A stretch of 64,000 nucleotides of DNA from Allorhodoferax sp032337135 (GCF_032337135.1 NZ_JAVXZZ010000003.1:124001-188000); one strand, 5' to 3'; shown: positions 34,884 to 42,857, counted from the stretch's first letter. Translations and numbers: made by a program. The notes: a model not told the origin generated them from the sequence alone.

Positions 34884-35813
34884 ATGAATACTCCCTCCGA
34901 ACGCTTCTACCCCATTGGCACCCCGGGCCAACGCTGGGGCGCTGCCGAAGTCGCCCAGTGGCGCGCACGCCAGGTGCGCCAGCGCAGTTATGCCGATGAC
35001 GTGCTCACGGCGGTGCAGGCCCTGCACGACGACTGGGACATGCAGCGCTACGGCGAAGTCGTCTACGGCGACGAGCGCTTTCCCCTGGTGGCGTTGCGCA
35101 GCCGTGATTGGAAGGCCGAACTGCCCAGCGTGCTGGTCACCGGTGGCGTGCATGGCTACGAGACCAGCGGCGTGCACGGTGCGCTGCGGTTCGCGCAAGC
35201 CCATGCCCAGCGCTGGGCGGGGCGGGTGAACCTGCTGGTGGCTCCCTGCGTGAGCCCCTGGGCTTTTGAACGCATCCAGCGCTGGAACTTCGATGCGTTG
35301 GACCCCAACCGCAACTTCCGACCCAACAGCCCGGCCCAGGAGTCTGCAGCGCTCATGGCCCTGGTGGCGCCGCTGCGCGGGCAGTTTGCGGTCCATGTGG
35401 ACCTGCACGAAACCACCGACAGCGACGAGTCCGAATACCGCCCGGCCGTGGCCGCGCGCGACGGCAAGCCGTTCGAGCCCGCCACCATTCCCGACGGCTT
35501 CTACCTCGTGGACGACAGCGCCAACCCGCAGCCCGAGTTCCAGCAGGCGCTGATTCGCGCGGTGGAGCAGGTCACCCACATCGCTCCGGCGGATGCGCAC
35601 GGCGGCATCATCGGTTCGCCCCTGGTGGCACATGGCGTCATCCATTACGCCATGAAGGAGTTGGGCCTGTGCGCGGGCATCAGCGACGCGCGCTACACCA
35701 CGACGACCGAGGTCTACCCCGACAGCCCGCGTGCCACGCCCGAGCAGTGCATTGCCGCCCAGGTGGCGGTGGTGTGCGCGGCGCTGGACTACGTGTGTGC
35801 CCACCCGGCCTGA
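34884..35813 (+). CDS. M14-family metallocarboxypeptidase (succinylglutamate desuccinylase-like)
   Basis: A 309-residue zinc carboxypeptidase. Ligands H-x2-E in GGVHGYETSG (near 90-99), DPNRNF (near 139), third ligand His in VDLHETTDSDES (near 175), and the catalytic Glu in TTTTEVYPDS (near 273). The compact form without a prodomain or signal peptide suggests a cytosolic enzyme acting on small amides or peptides. The rluE-like gene starts 5 bases after the stop, so they are co-transcribed. Confidence 0.88.
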   Translation: MNTPSERFYPIGTPGQRWGAAEVAQWRARQVRQRSYADDVLTAVQALHDDWDMQRYGEVVYGDERFPLVALRSRDWKAELPSVLVTGGVHGYETSGVHGALRFAQAHAQRWAGRVNLLVAPCVSPWAFERIQRWNFDALDPNRNFRPNSPAQESAALMALVAPLRGQFAVHVDLHETTDSDESEYRPAVAARDGKPFEPATIPDGFYLVDDSANPQPEFQQALIRAVEQVTHIAPADAHGGIIGSPLVAHGVIHYAMKELGLCAGISDARYTTTTEVYPDSPRATPEQCIAAQVAVVCAALDYVCAHPA

Positions 35814-35818
35814 GCGCC

Positions 35819-36439
35819 ATGGCTGCGCCACCCGGCACGCCCCGCTTGATCGCCTTCAACAAGCCCTATGGGGTGCTGAGCCAGTTCACGCCCGAGGGGC
35901 GCTGGGCGGGCCTGAAGGACTACATCGACCTGCCCGGCGTGTACGTGGCCGGGCGCCTGGACGCCGACAGTGAAGGCCTGCTGCTGCTCACCAGCGACGG
36001 CGCACTGCAGGCCCGCATCAGCGACCCGCGCCACAAGATGGAAAAGACCTACTGGGTGCAGGTGGAAGGCGAACCGGACGAGGCGGCATTGGAGGCGCTG
36101 CGCCGCGGCGTGCAGCTCAACGACGGCCCGACTCGCCCGGCACGGGCACGCCACATCGACGAGCCTGCCGGGCTGTGGGAGCGCATCCCGCCGGTGCGCT
36201 TTCGCCAGTCCATTCCCACCCGCTGGATCGAGCTGGCCATCCGCGAAGGCCGCAACCGCCAGGTGCGCCGCATGACGGCTGCGGTGGGTTTCCCCACGCT
36301 GCGCCTGGTGCGTGCCGCCATCGGCCCCTACACGCTCGACGGCCTGGCGCCGGGCCAGTGGCGCCCGTTGCTGGTGGAGGAGGGTCAAATCCGGCCAGAG
36401 CCCGCGAAGAACAAGCGTAGGCTGCTACCGAAAACGTAG
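35819..36439 (+). CDS. rluE: RsuA/RluE-family 23S rRNA pseudouridine synthase
   Basis: A 206-residue pseudouridine synthase without an S4 domain, as in RluE, which modifies one uridine of 23S rRNA. The catalytic Asp is in AGRLDADSEGLLLLT (near 45); REGRNRQVRRM (near 143) is the signature. Start ATG 35819, six bases after the M14 stop. The last 17-18 codons (GQIRPEPAKNKRRLLPKT) and the TAG stop are encoded by dispersed repeat copy 5, so the natural C-terminus was replaced or extended by the repeat. Confidence 0.85.
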   Translation: MAAPPGTPRLIAFNKPYGVLSQFTPEGRWAGLKDYIDLPGVYVAGRLDADSEGLLLLTSDGALQARISDPRHKMEKTYWVQVEGEPDEAALEALRRGVQLNDGPTRPARARHIDEPAGLWERIPPVRFRQSIPTRWIELAIREGRNRQVRRMTAAVGFPTLRLVRAAIGPYTLDGLAPGQWRPLLVEEGQIRPEPAKNKRRLLPKT

Positions 36440-36442
36440 CGT
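36385..36442 (+). repeat. Dispersed 60-bp repeat, copy 5, inside the end of rluE
   Basis: TCAAATCCGGCCAGAGCCCG, then GCGTAGGCTGC and the GCTA-N9-TAGCG dyad. It lies in the reading frame of rluE and provides its stop (TAG in the right arm of the dyad). Confidence 0.75.
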
Positions 36443-36467
36443 CTGTTGCGCTGCGGTGGTCTGCGGC

Positions 36468-36986
36468 TCAGCCCGGTGCGCGGTGGCGGTAGAGGTAGGC
36501 GGCACCGTGGCGGTAGCTCACCTCGCGCTCCAGCACGGCGCCCATGCGCAGTGCCACGGCCTGGGAGGCCTTGTTGGCCATCGACACCACGCTCACGGCG
36601 GTGGTCCAACCAAAGTTCTCGTAGCCCGCTCGCAGTGCCCGCAGGGCTGCCTCGGTGGCGTAGCCCTTGCCGTGCTGTCCGGGCACCAGTGCCCAGGTGA
36701 TTTCGGGCTCGATCCAGCCTTCGGGATACCACAGGCCACTGAGGCCCACGAACTGCCCGGTAGCCTTTTCCTCCAGTGCCCACGGGCCGTAGCCGCGCAG
36801 CGCCCAGTGTCCGCTGTAGACCGCGAACTTGCGCCAGGCTTCCTCGCGGTTGCAGGGCCCGCCGTAGAACGCCGACACTGGGTCGGCAAAGAACGTGGCC
36901 ATGGGCTCGAAGTCGTCCTGGCGGAAGGCGCGCAGGACCAACCGGTCCGACTCGAAGGTGGGTATGGGTGTCGCCATGGCGGCCAT
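36468..36986 (-). CDS. GNAT acetyltransferase, RimJ/RimL-like
   Basis: A 172-residue acetyltransferase. The N-terminal block TFESDRLVLRAFRQDDFEPM and the CoA-binding loop VPGQHGKGYATEAALRALRAG (near 102-122), with NKASQAVALRMGAVLERE (near 137-154), are typical of RimJ/L-like GNATs acting on protein N-termini or small amines. Start at 36986 or 36977 (both ATG, three codons apart). The target is not inferable. Confidence 0.86.
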   Translation of the reverse strand: MAAMATPIPTFESDRLVLRAFRQDDFEPMATFFADPVSAFYGGPCNREEAWRKFAVYSGHWALRGYGPWALEEKATGQFVGLSGLWYPEGWIEPEITWALVPGQHGKGYATEAALRALRAGYENFGWTTAVSVVSMANKASQAVALRMGAVLEREVSYRHGAAYLYRHRAPG

Positions 36987-37025
36987 TGTGCCTGCACGCT
37001 GCCCGCTGCGCGATGTGGCGGAACT

Positions 37026-37074
37026 TTGATTTCGGTCAAGATTGCGGAATTGTTGCAACGCAACAATGGGGCCC
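37026..37074 (+). promoter_or_regulatory. FNR-type box plus 7-bp palindrome in the hemerythrin promoter
   Basis: TTGAT-TTCG-GTCAA (37026-37039) matches the FNR/Anr consensus but for one base. Centred at -41.5 it predicts transcription from about 37074, with a -10-like AACAAT at 37062-37067. A perfect inverted repeat TTGTTGC-AAC-GCAACAA (37050-37066) covers that -10 and could bind a repressor. Inference from consensus and spacing. Confidence 0.55.
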
Positions 37075-37095
37075 TTCACGACTCTGGAGGAGCGC

Positions 37096-37605
37096 ATGGC
37101 CAAGCTGGACACACCACCCCCTTTCGACGCCCTGGACGCGTGCCACCGCCAGATCCAGCAGCACCTGGTGCAACTGGGGCGGCTCGCCCACCATGTGGTG
37201 GACCATGGCATTGACGATAGCGTGCGCCAGCAGGCCCAGGCCGTGGAAGCGTTCTTCTCCGGCACCTCACGCCAGCACCACGCGCAGGAGGAGGCCACCG
37301 TGTTCCCCGCGCTGCTGGCCAGTGGCAATGACGAGCTCGCGGCCGCGGTGCGCTCGCTGCAGCAGGACCACGGCTGGATCGAGGAAAACTGGATCGAGCT
37401 GGCGCCGCGCCTGCGCGCCCTGGCCTCGGGCAATGGCTGGATCGACGAGATGGAACTGCTGGGCTACGCCGAGGTGTTTCTGGAACTGATGAACGACCAC
37501 ATTGCGCTGGAAGAGTCCTTGATCTACCCCGAGAGCAAGGCGCAGTGGGCACAAGCCCTGGCGGCACGCGAGCGCCGCATGGAGGCACTGCGCCACCCGG
37601 ACTGA
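37096..37605 (+). CDS. Hemerythrin HHE-domain protein
   Basis: A 169-residue four-helix protein with the di-iron ligand pattern: His in DACHRQIQQHL (near 14-22), H-x3-E in RQHHAQEEATVFP (near 58-70), HGWIEENW (near 94) and H-x4-E in NDHIALEESLIYP (near 135-147). Hemerythrin-like proteins sense or store O2 or NO. GGAGG lies 5 bases before the ATG. Its promoter carries an FNR-like box, consistent with low-oxygen use. The hypothetical Cys/His protein follows 47 bases later. Confidence 0.85.
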   Translation: MAKLDTPPPFDALDACHRQIQQHLVQLGRLAHHVVDHGIDDSVRQQAQAVEAFFSGTSRQHHAQEEATVFPALLASGNDELAAAVRSLQQDHGWIEENWIELAPRLRALASGNGWIDEMELLGYAEVFLELMNDHIALEESLIYPESKAQWAQALAARERRMEALRHPD

Positions 37606-37652
37606 CGTGCGGTCAGCGCTACAGTCGCGGGCGCCGATGCCGATACCAAGGC

Positions 37653-38300
37653 ATGGCCCCCGATTCGAGCGTCGACGTCTTCAGCGCCCCGGCCATGGCC
37701 GATGCCCTGCCCAGCCCCACCGTGCAAGCCGCGGTGGCAGCGGGGGTGCGCCTGACCATGCGCACCCATTTCCCGCACAACTTCTATTCCCTGTGCCACG
37801 CCTACGCCGTGCTGGGCTCGAATGTGGCCAGCATTGCCACGGGCCGGGAGTACCGCCCGGTGGCGGGCCATGCTGCGTTTGACGCCGGCCACGAAGTCAT
37901 CGCCATGGACGAGGAACGCGCCTTCGGCAACGGGCAGGGTGGCGCCTACCACTGCTGGATCGAGTCGCATGGACACACGCCTCGCGAGCTGGTGGATCTG
38001 ACCTTCGGCAACAACCACCACTACGCCATTGCCAATGGGTTTTCGTGGCGCGGTCCGCGCCCCCCCGAATACCTGTGGGGCACGTTCGACCGGCTGACGG
38101 TGGACCTGCCGCGCCAGCAGCTGGTGCCCGGTTTCGGACAGGACCGCATCTGGCTGCAGGAAACCACCTCGGGAGCCCTGTGGATGGAAGACCACATCAA
38201 TGCCAATGCCAACGCCTACCTGCGCCTGACCACACTGGCGTTGTGCCACTACCGCGACCGCATGGAAGCGGCTGGGCACACGGCACCGCTGCCGGCGTGA
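37653..38300 (+). CDS. Unknown protein with a possible transglutaminase-like Cys-His-Asp triad
   Basis: A 215-residue soluble protein I do not recognise. It contains FYSLCHAYAVLGSNVAS (Cys near 48), GGAYHCWIES (His near 101) and RELVDLTFGNNHHYA (Asp near 115). The order Cys, then H-x-W-x-E, then V-D-L-T is that of papain-like or transglutaminase-fold enzymes, so a peptidase or amide-forming activity is possible. ATG at 37653 without a strong ribosome site. It may be co-transcribed with the hemerythrin gene. Confidence 0.65.
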   Translation: MAPDSSVDVFSAPAMADALPSPTVQAAVAAGVRLTMRTHFPHNFYSLCHAYAVLGSNVASIATGREYRPVAGHAAFDAGHEVIAMDEERAFGNGQGGAYHCWIESHGHTPRELVDLTFGNNHHYAIANGFSWRGPRPPEYLWGTFDRLTVDLPRQQLVPGFGQDRIWLQETTSGALWMEDHINANANAYLRLTTLALCHYRDRMEAAGHTAPLPA

Positions 38301-38313
38301 GCGGCGTCGGCGG

Positions 38314-39774
38314 TCAGGGGCGCAGCCGGCCCAGGCGCTCCGCCGCGGCCTCGATCTCAGCCGGCTCCAGAGCCGCAAAGCCCAGCAACCAGCCATCCAC
38401 TGCCGAAGATTTGGCATACAAGGGCCCCAGCTGCGGCGTGGCCACGCCCAGTGCCGCGGCGTCGCGGGTCAATCGCTGCTCGCAGCCCGCAGGCAGCAGC
38501 ACACCCAGTTGCAGGCCACCGTTGCAGGGCAAGGGTTGCGCCCAAGGGCAGTGCTTTGCAAGCGCCTGCAGCAGCAGGTCGCGCCGGCTGCGGTACAGGC
38601 GGCGCATGTGGCGCAGGTGGGCGGCAAAGTGGCCCTGGGCCATGAACTCGGCCGTCACCGCCTGGGGCAGTTGGGCGCTGTGGCCGTCCATCACGCTGCG
38701 TGCCGTTACCAGCGGTGCTACCAGCGCCGGCGGCAGCACGGCATAGGCCAGGCGAAGCGACGGGAATAGCGTCTTGGAAAACGTGCCCACGTAGATCACG
38801 CGCTCACCGCCATCCAGCCCCTGCAGGCTGGGCGTGGCGCGGCCGTCGTACAGGAACTCGCTGTCGTAGTCGTCCTCGATGATCCAGCAGCCGTGGCGGC
38901 GTGCGTAGTCCACCAGGGCCAGGCGCCGCGCCAGGCTCAGCGTGTGGCCCGTGGGGTACTGGTGCGAAGGCGTGAGGTAGATGAGTCGGGGCGGTGGCAG
39001 GCTGAAGTCGGGCACCAGACCGTCGGCGTCCACGGGCAGCGGCACCAGCGTGGCACCTGCAGCCTCGAAGGCGGTGCGTGCACCGCGGTAGCCCGGGTCT
39101 TCGACCCAGACGCGCTGGCCCGGGTCGATCAGGGTGGTGGCCAGCAGCTGCAGCGCCTGCTGCGAACTGGTGAGCACCAGCACCTGCTGGGCCGTGCAGG
39201 CCACCGCGCGCGACTGCGTGAGGTAGGCCGTGAGCGCCTCGCGCAGGTCCTGGCGGCCTTGCGGGTCGCCATAGCGCATCAGGGCCTGCGGCTGGGTGCG
39301 CCACTGGCGCGCGCTGAGCTGGCGCCACAGGGCGTGGTCGAAGGCGCGCAGGTCGGGGCTGCCGGCAGCAAAGGCCTGCAGCTGCAGTGGCTCCTGGCAG
39401 CCGCCGGTGTCCACCAGCGTCTGGCCGCGCTGCGAGAGCAAGGCGAGCGGGGTGGCTGGTGTGCGGGCGGTTGGGCTGGGGAACGCGGGCGGGGCCTGCA
39501 GGCCGCCTTGCAGCTCGGCCACGAAGCTGCCGCGCCCGGTATGGCGCAGCACATAGCCTTCCGTCTCTAGCTGCGCGTAGGCAGCTTCTACCGTCACCCG
39601 CGAGACCCCGAGGTCCTGTGCCAGCACGCGGCTGGCGGGCAGGCGCTGGCCCGGCGCCAGGCTACCGCTGCGCATGGCCTGGCGCAGCGCCGCACACAGG
39701 CGCTCGCGCAAGCCTCCTGCGCCGGGAGCACCTTCGAACAGCGTGGTCCACAAGCTGGGTTGGGTGGATTCCAT
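38314..39774 (-). CDS. MocR/GabR-type regulator (GntR HTH plus aminotransferase domain)
   Basis: A 486-residue chimeric regulator: winged helix (LRERLCAALRQAM...LPASRVLAQDLGVSRVTVEAAY, about 23-65), linker, then a fold-type I aminotransferase-like domain with the PLP-binding Lys in YVGTFSKTLFPSLRLAY (near 335) and VWVEDPGYRGARTAF (near 216). MocR proteins sense amino acids or PLP. Divergent from the rhodanese/GNAT genes; the 84-base gap holds an 11-bp perfect inverted repeat next to its own start codon. Confidence 0.9.
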   Translation of the reverse strand: MESTQPSLWTTLFEGAPGAGGLRERLCAALRQAMRSGSLAPGQRLPASRVLAQDLGVSRVTVEAAYAQLETEGYVLRHTGRGSFVAELQGGLQAPPAFPSPTARTPATPLALLSQRGQTLVDTGGCQEPLQLQAFAAGSPDLRAFDHALWRQLSARQWRTQPQALMRYGDPQGRQDLREALTAYLTQSRAVACTAQQVLVLTSSQQALQLLATTLIDPGQRVWVEDPGYRGARTAFEAAGATLVPLPVDADGLVPDFSLPPPRLIYLTPSHQYPTGHTLSLARRLALVDYARRHGCWIIEDDYDSEFLYDGRATPSLQGLDGGERVIYVGTFSKTLFPSLRLAYAVLPPALVAPLVTARSVMDGHSAQLPQAVTAEFMAQGHFAAHLRHMRRLYRSRRDLLLQALAKHCPWAQPLPCNGGLQLGVLLPAGCEQRLTRDAAALGVATPQLGPLYAKSSAVDGWLLGFAALEPAEIEAAAERLGRLRP

Positions 39775-39821
39775 TGGTCTTATAGATGTTTAAATATTGG
39801 TATTAATCATAAGACCAATCA
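39775..39821. promoter_or_regulatory. MocR divergent-promoter inverted repeat
   Basis: ATTGGTCTTAT (39775-39785) and ATAAGACCAAT (39811-39821) are perfect 11-bp inverse complements 36 bases apart (centre to centre). The AT-rich interval contains TATTGGTATTAAT, which repeats part of the arm. The left arm abuts the MocR start codon. Likely operator for MocR autoregulation and for the rhodanese gene (inference). Confidence 0.65.
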
Positions 39822-39858
39822 TTTCTACAGTGGAGTCCTGTCCAACAAGGAGTTCCCC

Positions 39859-40314
39859 ATGACGCAGCCCGTATCCCAGGTTCTTGCCTACGCCCCGGCC
39901 AACCCGGCCCAGACCGCCGAATTCATGGCCCACAAGCTCAGCTTCCACGCCGACGCCTGGGACGTGGCCGAAGACCTGCGCTCTGGGGTAGACGCTCTGG
40001 TGGTCATCGATACCCGCTCCGAGCTGCTGTACGCCCGCGGCCATGTGCCCGGCGCCATCAACTTTCCGCACCGGCTGATGACGGCGCAAAGCACGGCCGC
40101 GCTGGACCGCAGCAAGGTGTACGTGACCTATTGCGACGGCATCGGCTGCAACGGCTCCACCAAGGGGGCCTACAAGCTCGCCAGCCTGGGCTTCACCGTG
40201 AAGGAGATGCTCGGTGGTCTGGACTTCTGGGTGCGCGACGGCCAGCCGGTTGCGACGGGCAGCGAACCCGGCGCCATGCCCGCCGACGCACCGGCCATCG
40301 AGTGCGCGTGCTGA
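39859..40314 (+). CDS. Rhodanese-like sulfurtransferase
   Basis: A 151-residue single rhodanese domain. The active-site loop TYCDGIGCNGSTKGAY places the catalytic Cys near residue 92; DTRSELLYARGHVPGAINFPH (near 51-71) is the N-terminal signature. The loop with a second Cys four residues on suggests persulfide handling in sulfur transfer or signalling. AAGGAG lies 9 bases before the ATG. Divergent from the MocR gene; the GNAT gene overlaps its stop by one base (TGATG). Confidence 0.9.
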   Translation: MTQPVSQVLAYAPANPAQTAEFMAHKLSFHADAWDVAEDLRSGVDALVVIDTRSELLYARGHVPGAINFPHRLMTAQSTAALDRSKVYVTYCDGIGCNGSTKGAYKLASLGFTVKEMLGGLDFWVRDGQPVATGSEPGAMPADAPAIECAC

Positions 40315-40817
40315 TGCCGCAGCCCCAGGGTGCGTGGCAGGTGCACCGCGCGCAGCCTGAGCACGCCGAACTGCTTTCGCCCCTGTGCGCAGCCCATGCT
40401 ACCTATGAGCGATGCGACTTCGTGGCGCAAGGGCATGTGCAGCGACTGCAGGCCGCACTGGCCAGTGGCCGGGTGCACGCCTGGTGGTTGCAGCAGTCGG
40501 GCAGCGAGGACGCGGTGGGCTATGCCAGCGTCACGCTGGACTGGGCCACCCTGGCGGCGCAACCCTTTGCCCACCTGGACTGCCTGTACCTGAGCGCGCC
40601 AGTGCGTGGGCTTGGTGCGGGGCAGTTGCTGGTCGAGGAGGCGATCCGCTTCGCACGTGCGCAGGGGTGCTCCAACTTGCAATGGCAGACGCCCCATTGG
40701 AACGAAGGCGCCATCCGCTTCTACCACCGGCTCGGTGCCAGGTCGCAGGCCAAGCAGCGTTTTGCCTTGGCACTGCAGGGCTCCGAGGCGTGCCAGTGGC
40801 TTCGGGAATTTCGCTAA
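40314..40817 (+). CDS. GNAT acetyltransferase
   Basis: A 167-residue acetyltransferase. LDCLYLSAPVRGLGAGQLLVEEAIRFA (near 86-112) holds the CoA pyrophosphate loop R-G-x-G-x-G in slightly altered form; WNEGAIRFYHRLGA (near 124-137) is the conserved C-terminal part. The start overlaps the rhodanese stop, so it belongs to the MocR-controlled unit. Substrate unknown. A perfect 9-bp inverted repeat lies behind it at 40830. Confidence 0.85.
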   Translation: MPQPQGAWQVHRAQPEHAELLSPLCAAHATYERCDFVAQGHVQRLQAALASGRVHAWWLQQSGSEDAVGYASVTLDWATLAAQPFAHLDCLYLSAPVRGLGAGQLLVEEAIRFARAQGCSNLQWQTPHWNEGAIRFYHRLGARSQAKQRFALALQGSEACQWLREFR

Positions 40818-40829
40818 GGCCTGGCTGCA

Positions 40830-40853
40830 CTCCTGACACCACGTTGTCAGGAG
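40830..40853. promoter_or_regulatory. Perfect 9-bp inverted repeat between GNAT and SRPBCC genes
   Basis: CTCCTGACA-CCACGT-TGTCAGGAG. The stem could act as a weak terminator for the upstream gene, but there is no T run. It is equally placed to be an operator for the gene at 40894. Confidence 0.5.
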
Positions 40854-40893
40854 CCCCTGCGCACACTGTCGACTTCAACCACAAGGAGTCGCC

Positions 40894-41313
40894 ATGTTTT
40901 TCCGTGAATTCAAGACCACCACCACTGCCAGCCGCCAAGCCGTCTGGGCCCTGTGGTCGGATGTCAACCGCTGGTCCACCTGGAACCCCGGTACCGCCCA
41001 TGCCGAACTGAAGGGCCCGTTCGTTGCTGGCGCGGAGTTTTCCATGACCCCCAGTGGTCAGGACCCCATGCCCTTTCGTCTGACACAGGTGCAAGAGGGC
41101 GTTTCCTTCACGGACGAAACCTCCATGGGTGACATTTGCGTCTCCGTGGAGCACCGCATCGTCGAACGTGTGGGTGAGCCGCTGGAGCTGGTCTACGCCG
41201 CCCGTGTGACGGGCCCGGACGCTGCACAGATCGGCGCCGCCATCACGGAAGACTTCGATGACGTCCTGTCCGCATTGGTGCGGGAGGCCGAGCGCGATTG
41301 GATGGCAGCCTGA
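40894..41313 (+). CDS. SRPBCC (START/Bet v1-fold) family protein
   Basis: A 139-residue small ligand-binding-fold protein (MFFREFKTTTTASRQAVWALWSDVNRWSTWNPGTAHAEL at its N-terminal half gives the first strand, helices and the family W-x3-W). Such proteins bind hydrophobic ligands or act as polyketide cyclases or stress proteins. AAGGAG lies 8 bases before the ATG. A 9-bp palindrome upstream suggests regulation. Convergent with udk, 4 bases apart. Confidence 0.83.
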   Translation: MFFREFKTTTTASRQAVWALWSDVNRWSTWNPGTAHAELKGPFVAGAEFSMTPSGQDPMPFRLTQVQEGVSFTDETSMGDICVSVEHRIVERVGEPLELVYAARVTGPDAAQIGAAITEDFDDVLSALVREAERDWMAA

Positions 41314-41317
41314 GCGG

Positions 41318-41980
41318 TCACGCCCCGGGGCGTGAAGCTGGGGTGGCCTGCAGTGCGCGGATGAAGGACACCGCCTTGGTGGTGATCATGTCCACCGCCG
41401 GTCCATTGGCGCCGTGCGGCAGGATGACGTGGGCGCTGCGTTTGGTGGGTTCGATGAACTGCTTGTGCATGGGACGCACGGTGCTCAGGTACTGCTCGAT
41501 TACGCTGTCGGCGCTGCGGGCGCGTTCGGCCATGTCACGCTGCAGGCGGCGGATGAAGCGCACGTCGGCGGCCGTGTCCACGAACACCTTGAGCGACATC
41601 ATCTTGCGCAGCTCGGGGTCGAACAGGGCAAACAGGCCTTCGATGACGATGATGGGCGCCGGCCGCACGGTGATGGTCTTCTCTGAGCGGCGGTGCACCG
41701 TGAAGTCGTACACCGGCATCTCGATCGCCTGCCCGGCACGCAGGGCCGCCACATGCTGCATGAGCAGCGGCCAGTCAAAGGCGTCGGGGTGGTCGTAGTT
41801 GAGCTTGCAGCGCTCCTCGAACGACAGCGTGGGCTGGTCCAGGTAGTAGTCGTCCTGCATCAGCACCGCGGCCTGCTCGGCGCCGACCGAGGCCAGCACT
41901 TCGCGCGTGACGGTGGACTTGCCGCTGCCGCTGCCCCCGGCCACGCCGATGACGAAAGTGGGAAAGGTGGAGTCGGTCAT
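41318..41980 (-). CDS. udk: Uridine kinase
   Basis: A 220-residue kinase phosphorylating uridine and cytidine with ATP or GTP in pyrimidine salvage. P-loop GVAGGSGSGKST (near 12-23), LMQDDYYLD (near 41), NYDHPDAFDW (near 61-70), PVYDFTVHRR (near 90) and IIVIEGLFAL (near 109) are the diagnostic blocks. Length agrees with E. coli Udk. Start at 41980. Preceded by the azoR terminator region. Confidence 0.95.
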   Translation of the reverse strand: MTDSTFPTFVIGVAGGSGSGKSTVTREVLASVGAEQAAVLMQDDYYLDQPTLSFEERCKLNYDHPDAFDWPLLMQHVAALRAGQAIEMPVYDFTVHRRSEKTITVRPAPIIVIEGLFALFDPELRKMMSLKVFVDTAADVRFIRRLQRDMAERARSADSVIEQYLSTVRPMHKQFIEPTKRSAHVILPHGANGPAVDMITTKAVSFIRALQATPASRPGA

Positions 41981-42060
41981 GGGCGGCAGGCGGTGGCGGG
42001 TGATGCGGCGATCATACAAGTGGCTCCGACCGTCCCACAAGGCGCGCACGCCCCAACGAG

Positions 42061-42095
42061 AAAAAGGCCAGCTCCCGCAGGCCGGGGGCTGGCCT
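42061..42095 (-). terminator. Intrinsic terminator of azoR
   Basis: On the minus strand AGGCCAGC pairs with GCTGGCCT, extended by a CCC/GGG pairing inside, followed by five T. It lies about 20 bases beyond the azoR stop. Confidence 0.88.
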
Positions 42096-42114
42096 GGGTG
42101 CAGGCGGGAGGGCT

Positions 42115-42726
42115 TCAGGCAGCGAGCTGGGCGATGCCGTTGGCGGCCTGCTGCAGGGCGGCTACCTTGTGCGTTTCGCCCATGGCCAGGCCTTCGGCAC
42201 GCACGAAGCGCACGTCGGTGATGCCCAGGAAGCCAAACACGGTCTGCAGGTAGCTTTCCTGGTGCTCGGCAGCACGGCCCCAGTCGCTGGTGGAGTACAC
42301 GCCACCGCGGGTGGAGGCCACGATCACGGTCTTGCCCCCGGCCAGGCCCTTGGGTCCTTCGGCGGTGTAGGCAAAGGTGCGGCCGGGCTGGGCAATGCGG
42401 TCGATCCAGGCCTTGAGCTGGGTGGGAATGCTGAAGTTGTACAGCGGTGCACCCACCACGATCACGTCGGCGGCCAGGAACTGGCTCACCAGCGCTTCGG
42501 AAATGGCGTTTTCGCGCAGCTGGGCTTCGGTGTGCTGGGTGCCGGCCGGGGCGCGGAAACCGAGCGAGTCGCCGTCCAGGTGGCTGGGAGCCTCCAGGGC
42601 CAGGTCCAGGTAGTCCACGGTGGTGTCGGGGTGGCTCTTCACCCACTGGGCCACGGTGTCGGCGGTGAGCTGGCGCGAAACCGAGTTGGCGTTCAGGATG
42701 CTCGAATCGATGTGCAAGAGTTTCAT
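42115..42726 (-). CDS. azoR: FMN-dependent NADH azoreductase
   Basis: A 203-residue flavodoxin-fold enzyme. MKLLHIDSSILNANSVSRQL (FMN phosphate loop), APLYNFSIPTQLKAWIDRI (near 93-111) and the GG loop STRGGVYS (near 142) are the AzoR signature. It reduces quinones and azo compounds with NADH. Start at 42726 with AAAGGA upstream. Divergent from a LysR-type gene that probably regulates it; a palindrome lies between. Confidence 0.93.
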   Translation of the reverse strand: MKLLHIDSSILNANSVSRQLTADTVAQWVKSHPDTTVDYLDLALEAPSHLDGDSLGFRAPAGTQHTEAQLRENAISEALVSQFLAADVIVVGAPLYNFSIPTQLKAWIDRIAQPGRTFAYTAEGPKGLAGGKTVIVASTRGGVYSTSDWGRAAEHQESYLQTVFGFLGITDVRFVRAEGLAMGETHKVAALQQAANGIAQLAA

Positions 42727-42812
42727 GACAAATCCTTTCAAAGGCGGTTGGTGTCGATGGGATAATTGTCATATTCAAGCCAATGATTGATAAGTAAGCG
42801 AAAATGCGTTTC

Positions 42813-42834
42813 ATTGTTCTGAATTTGGAACAAT
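42813..42834. promoter_or_regulatory. LysR-type operator candidate between azoR and the LysR gene
   Basis: ATTGTTC-TGAATTTG-GAACAAT is a perfect 7-bp dyad with the T-N11-A form of LysR-type sites. It lies 24 bases before the LysR start and 87 bases before azoR. Confidence 0.6.
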
Positions 42835-42857
42835 AACGCCCCATCAGGAGAAGCCGA

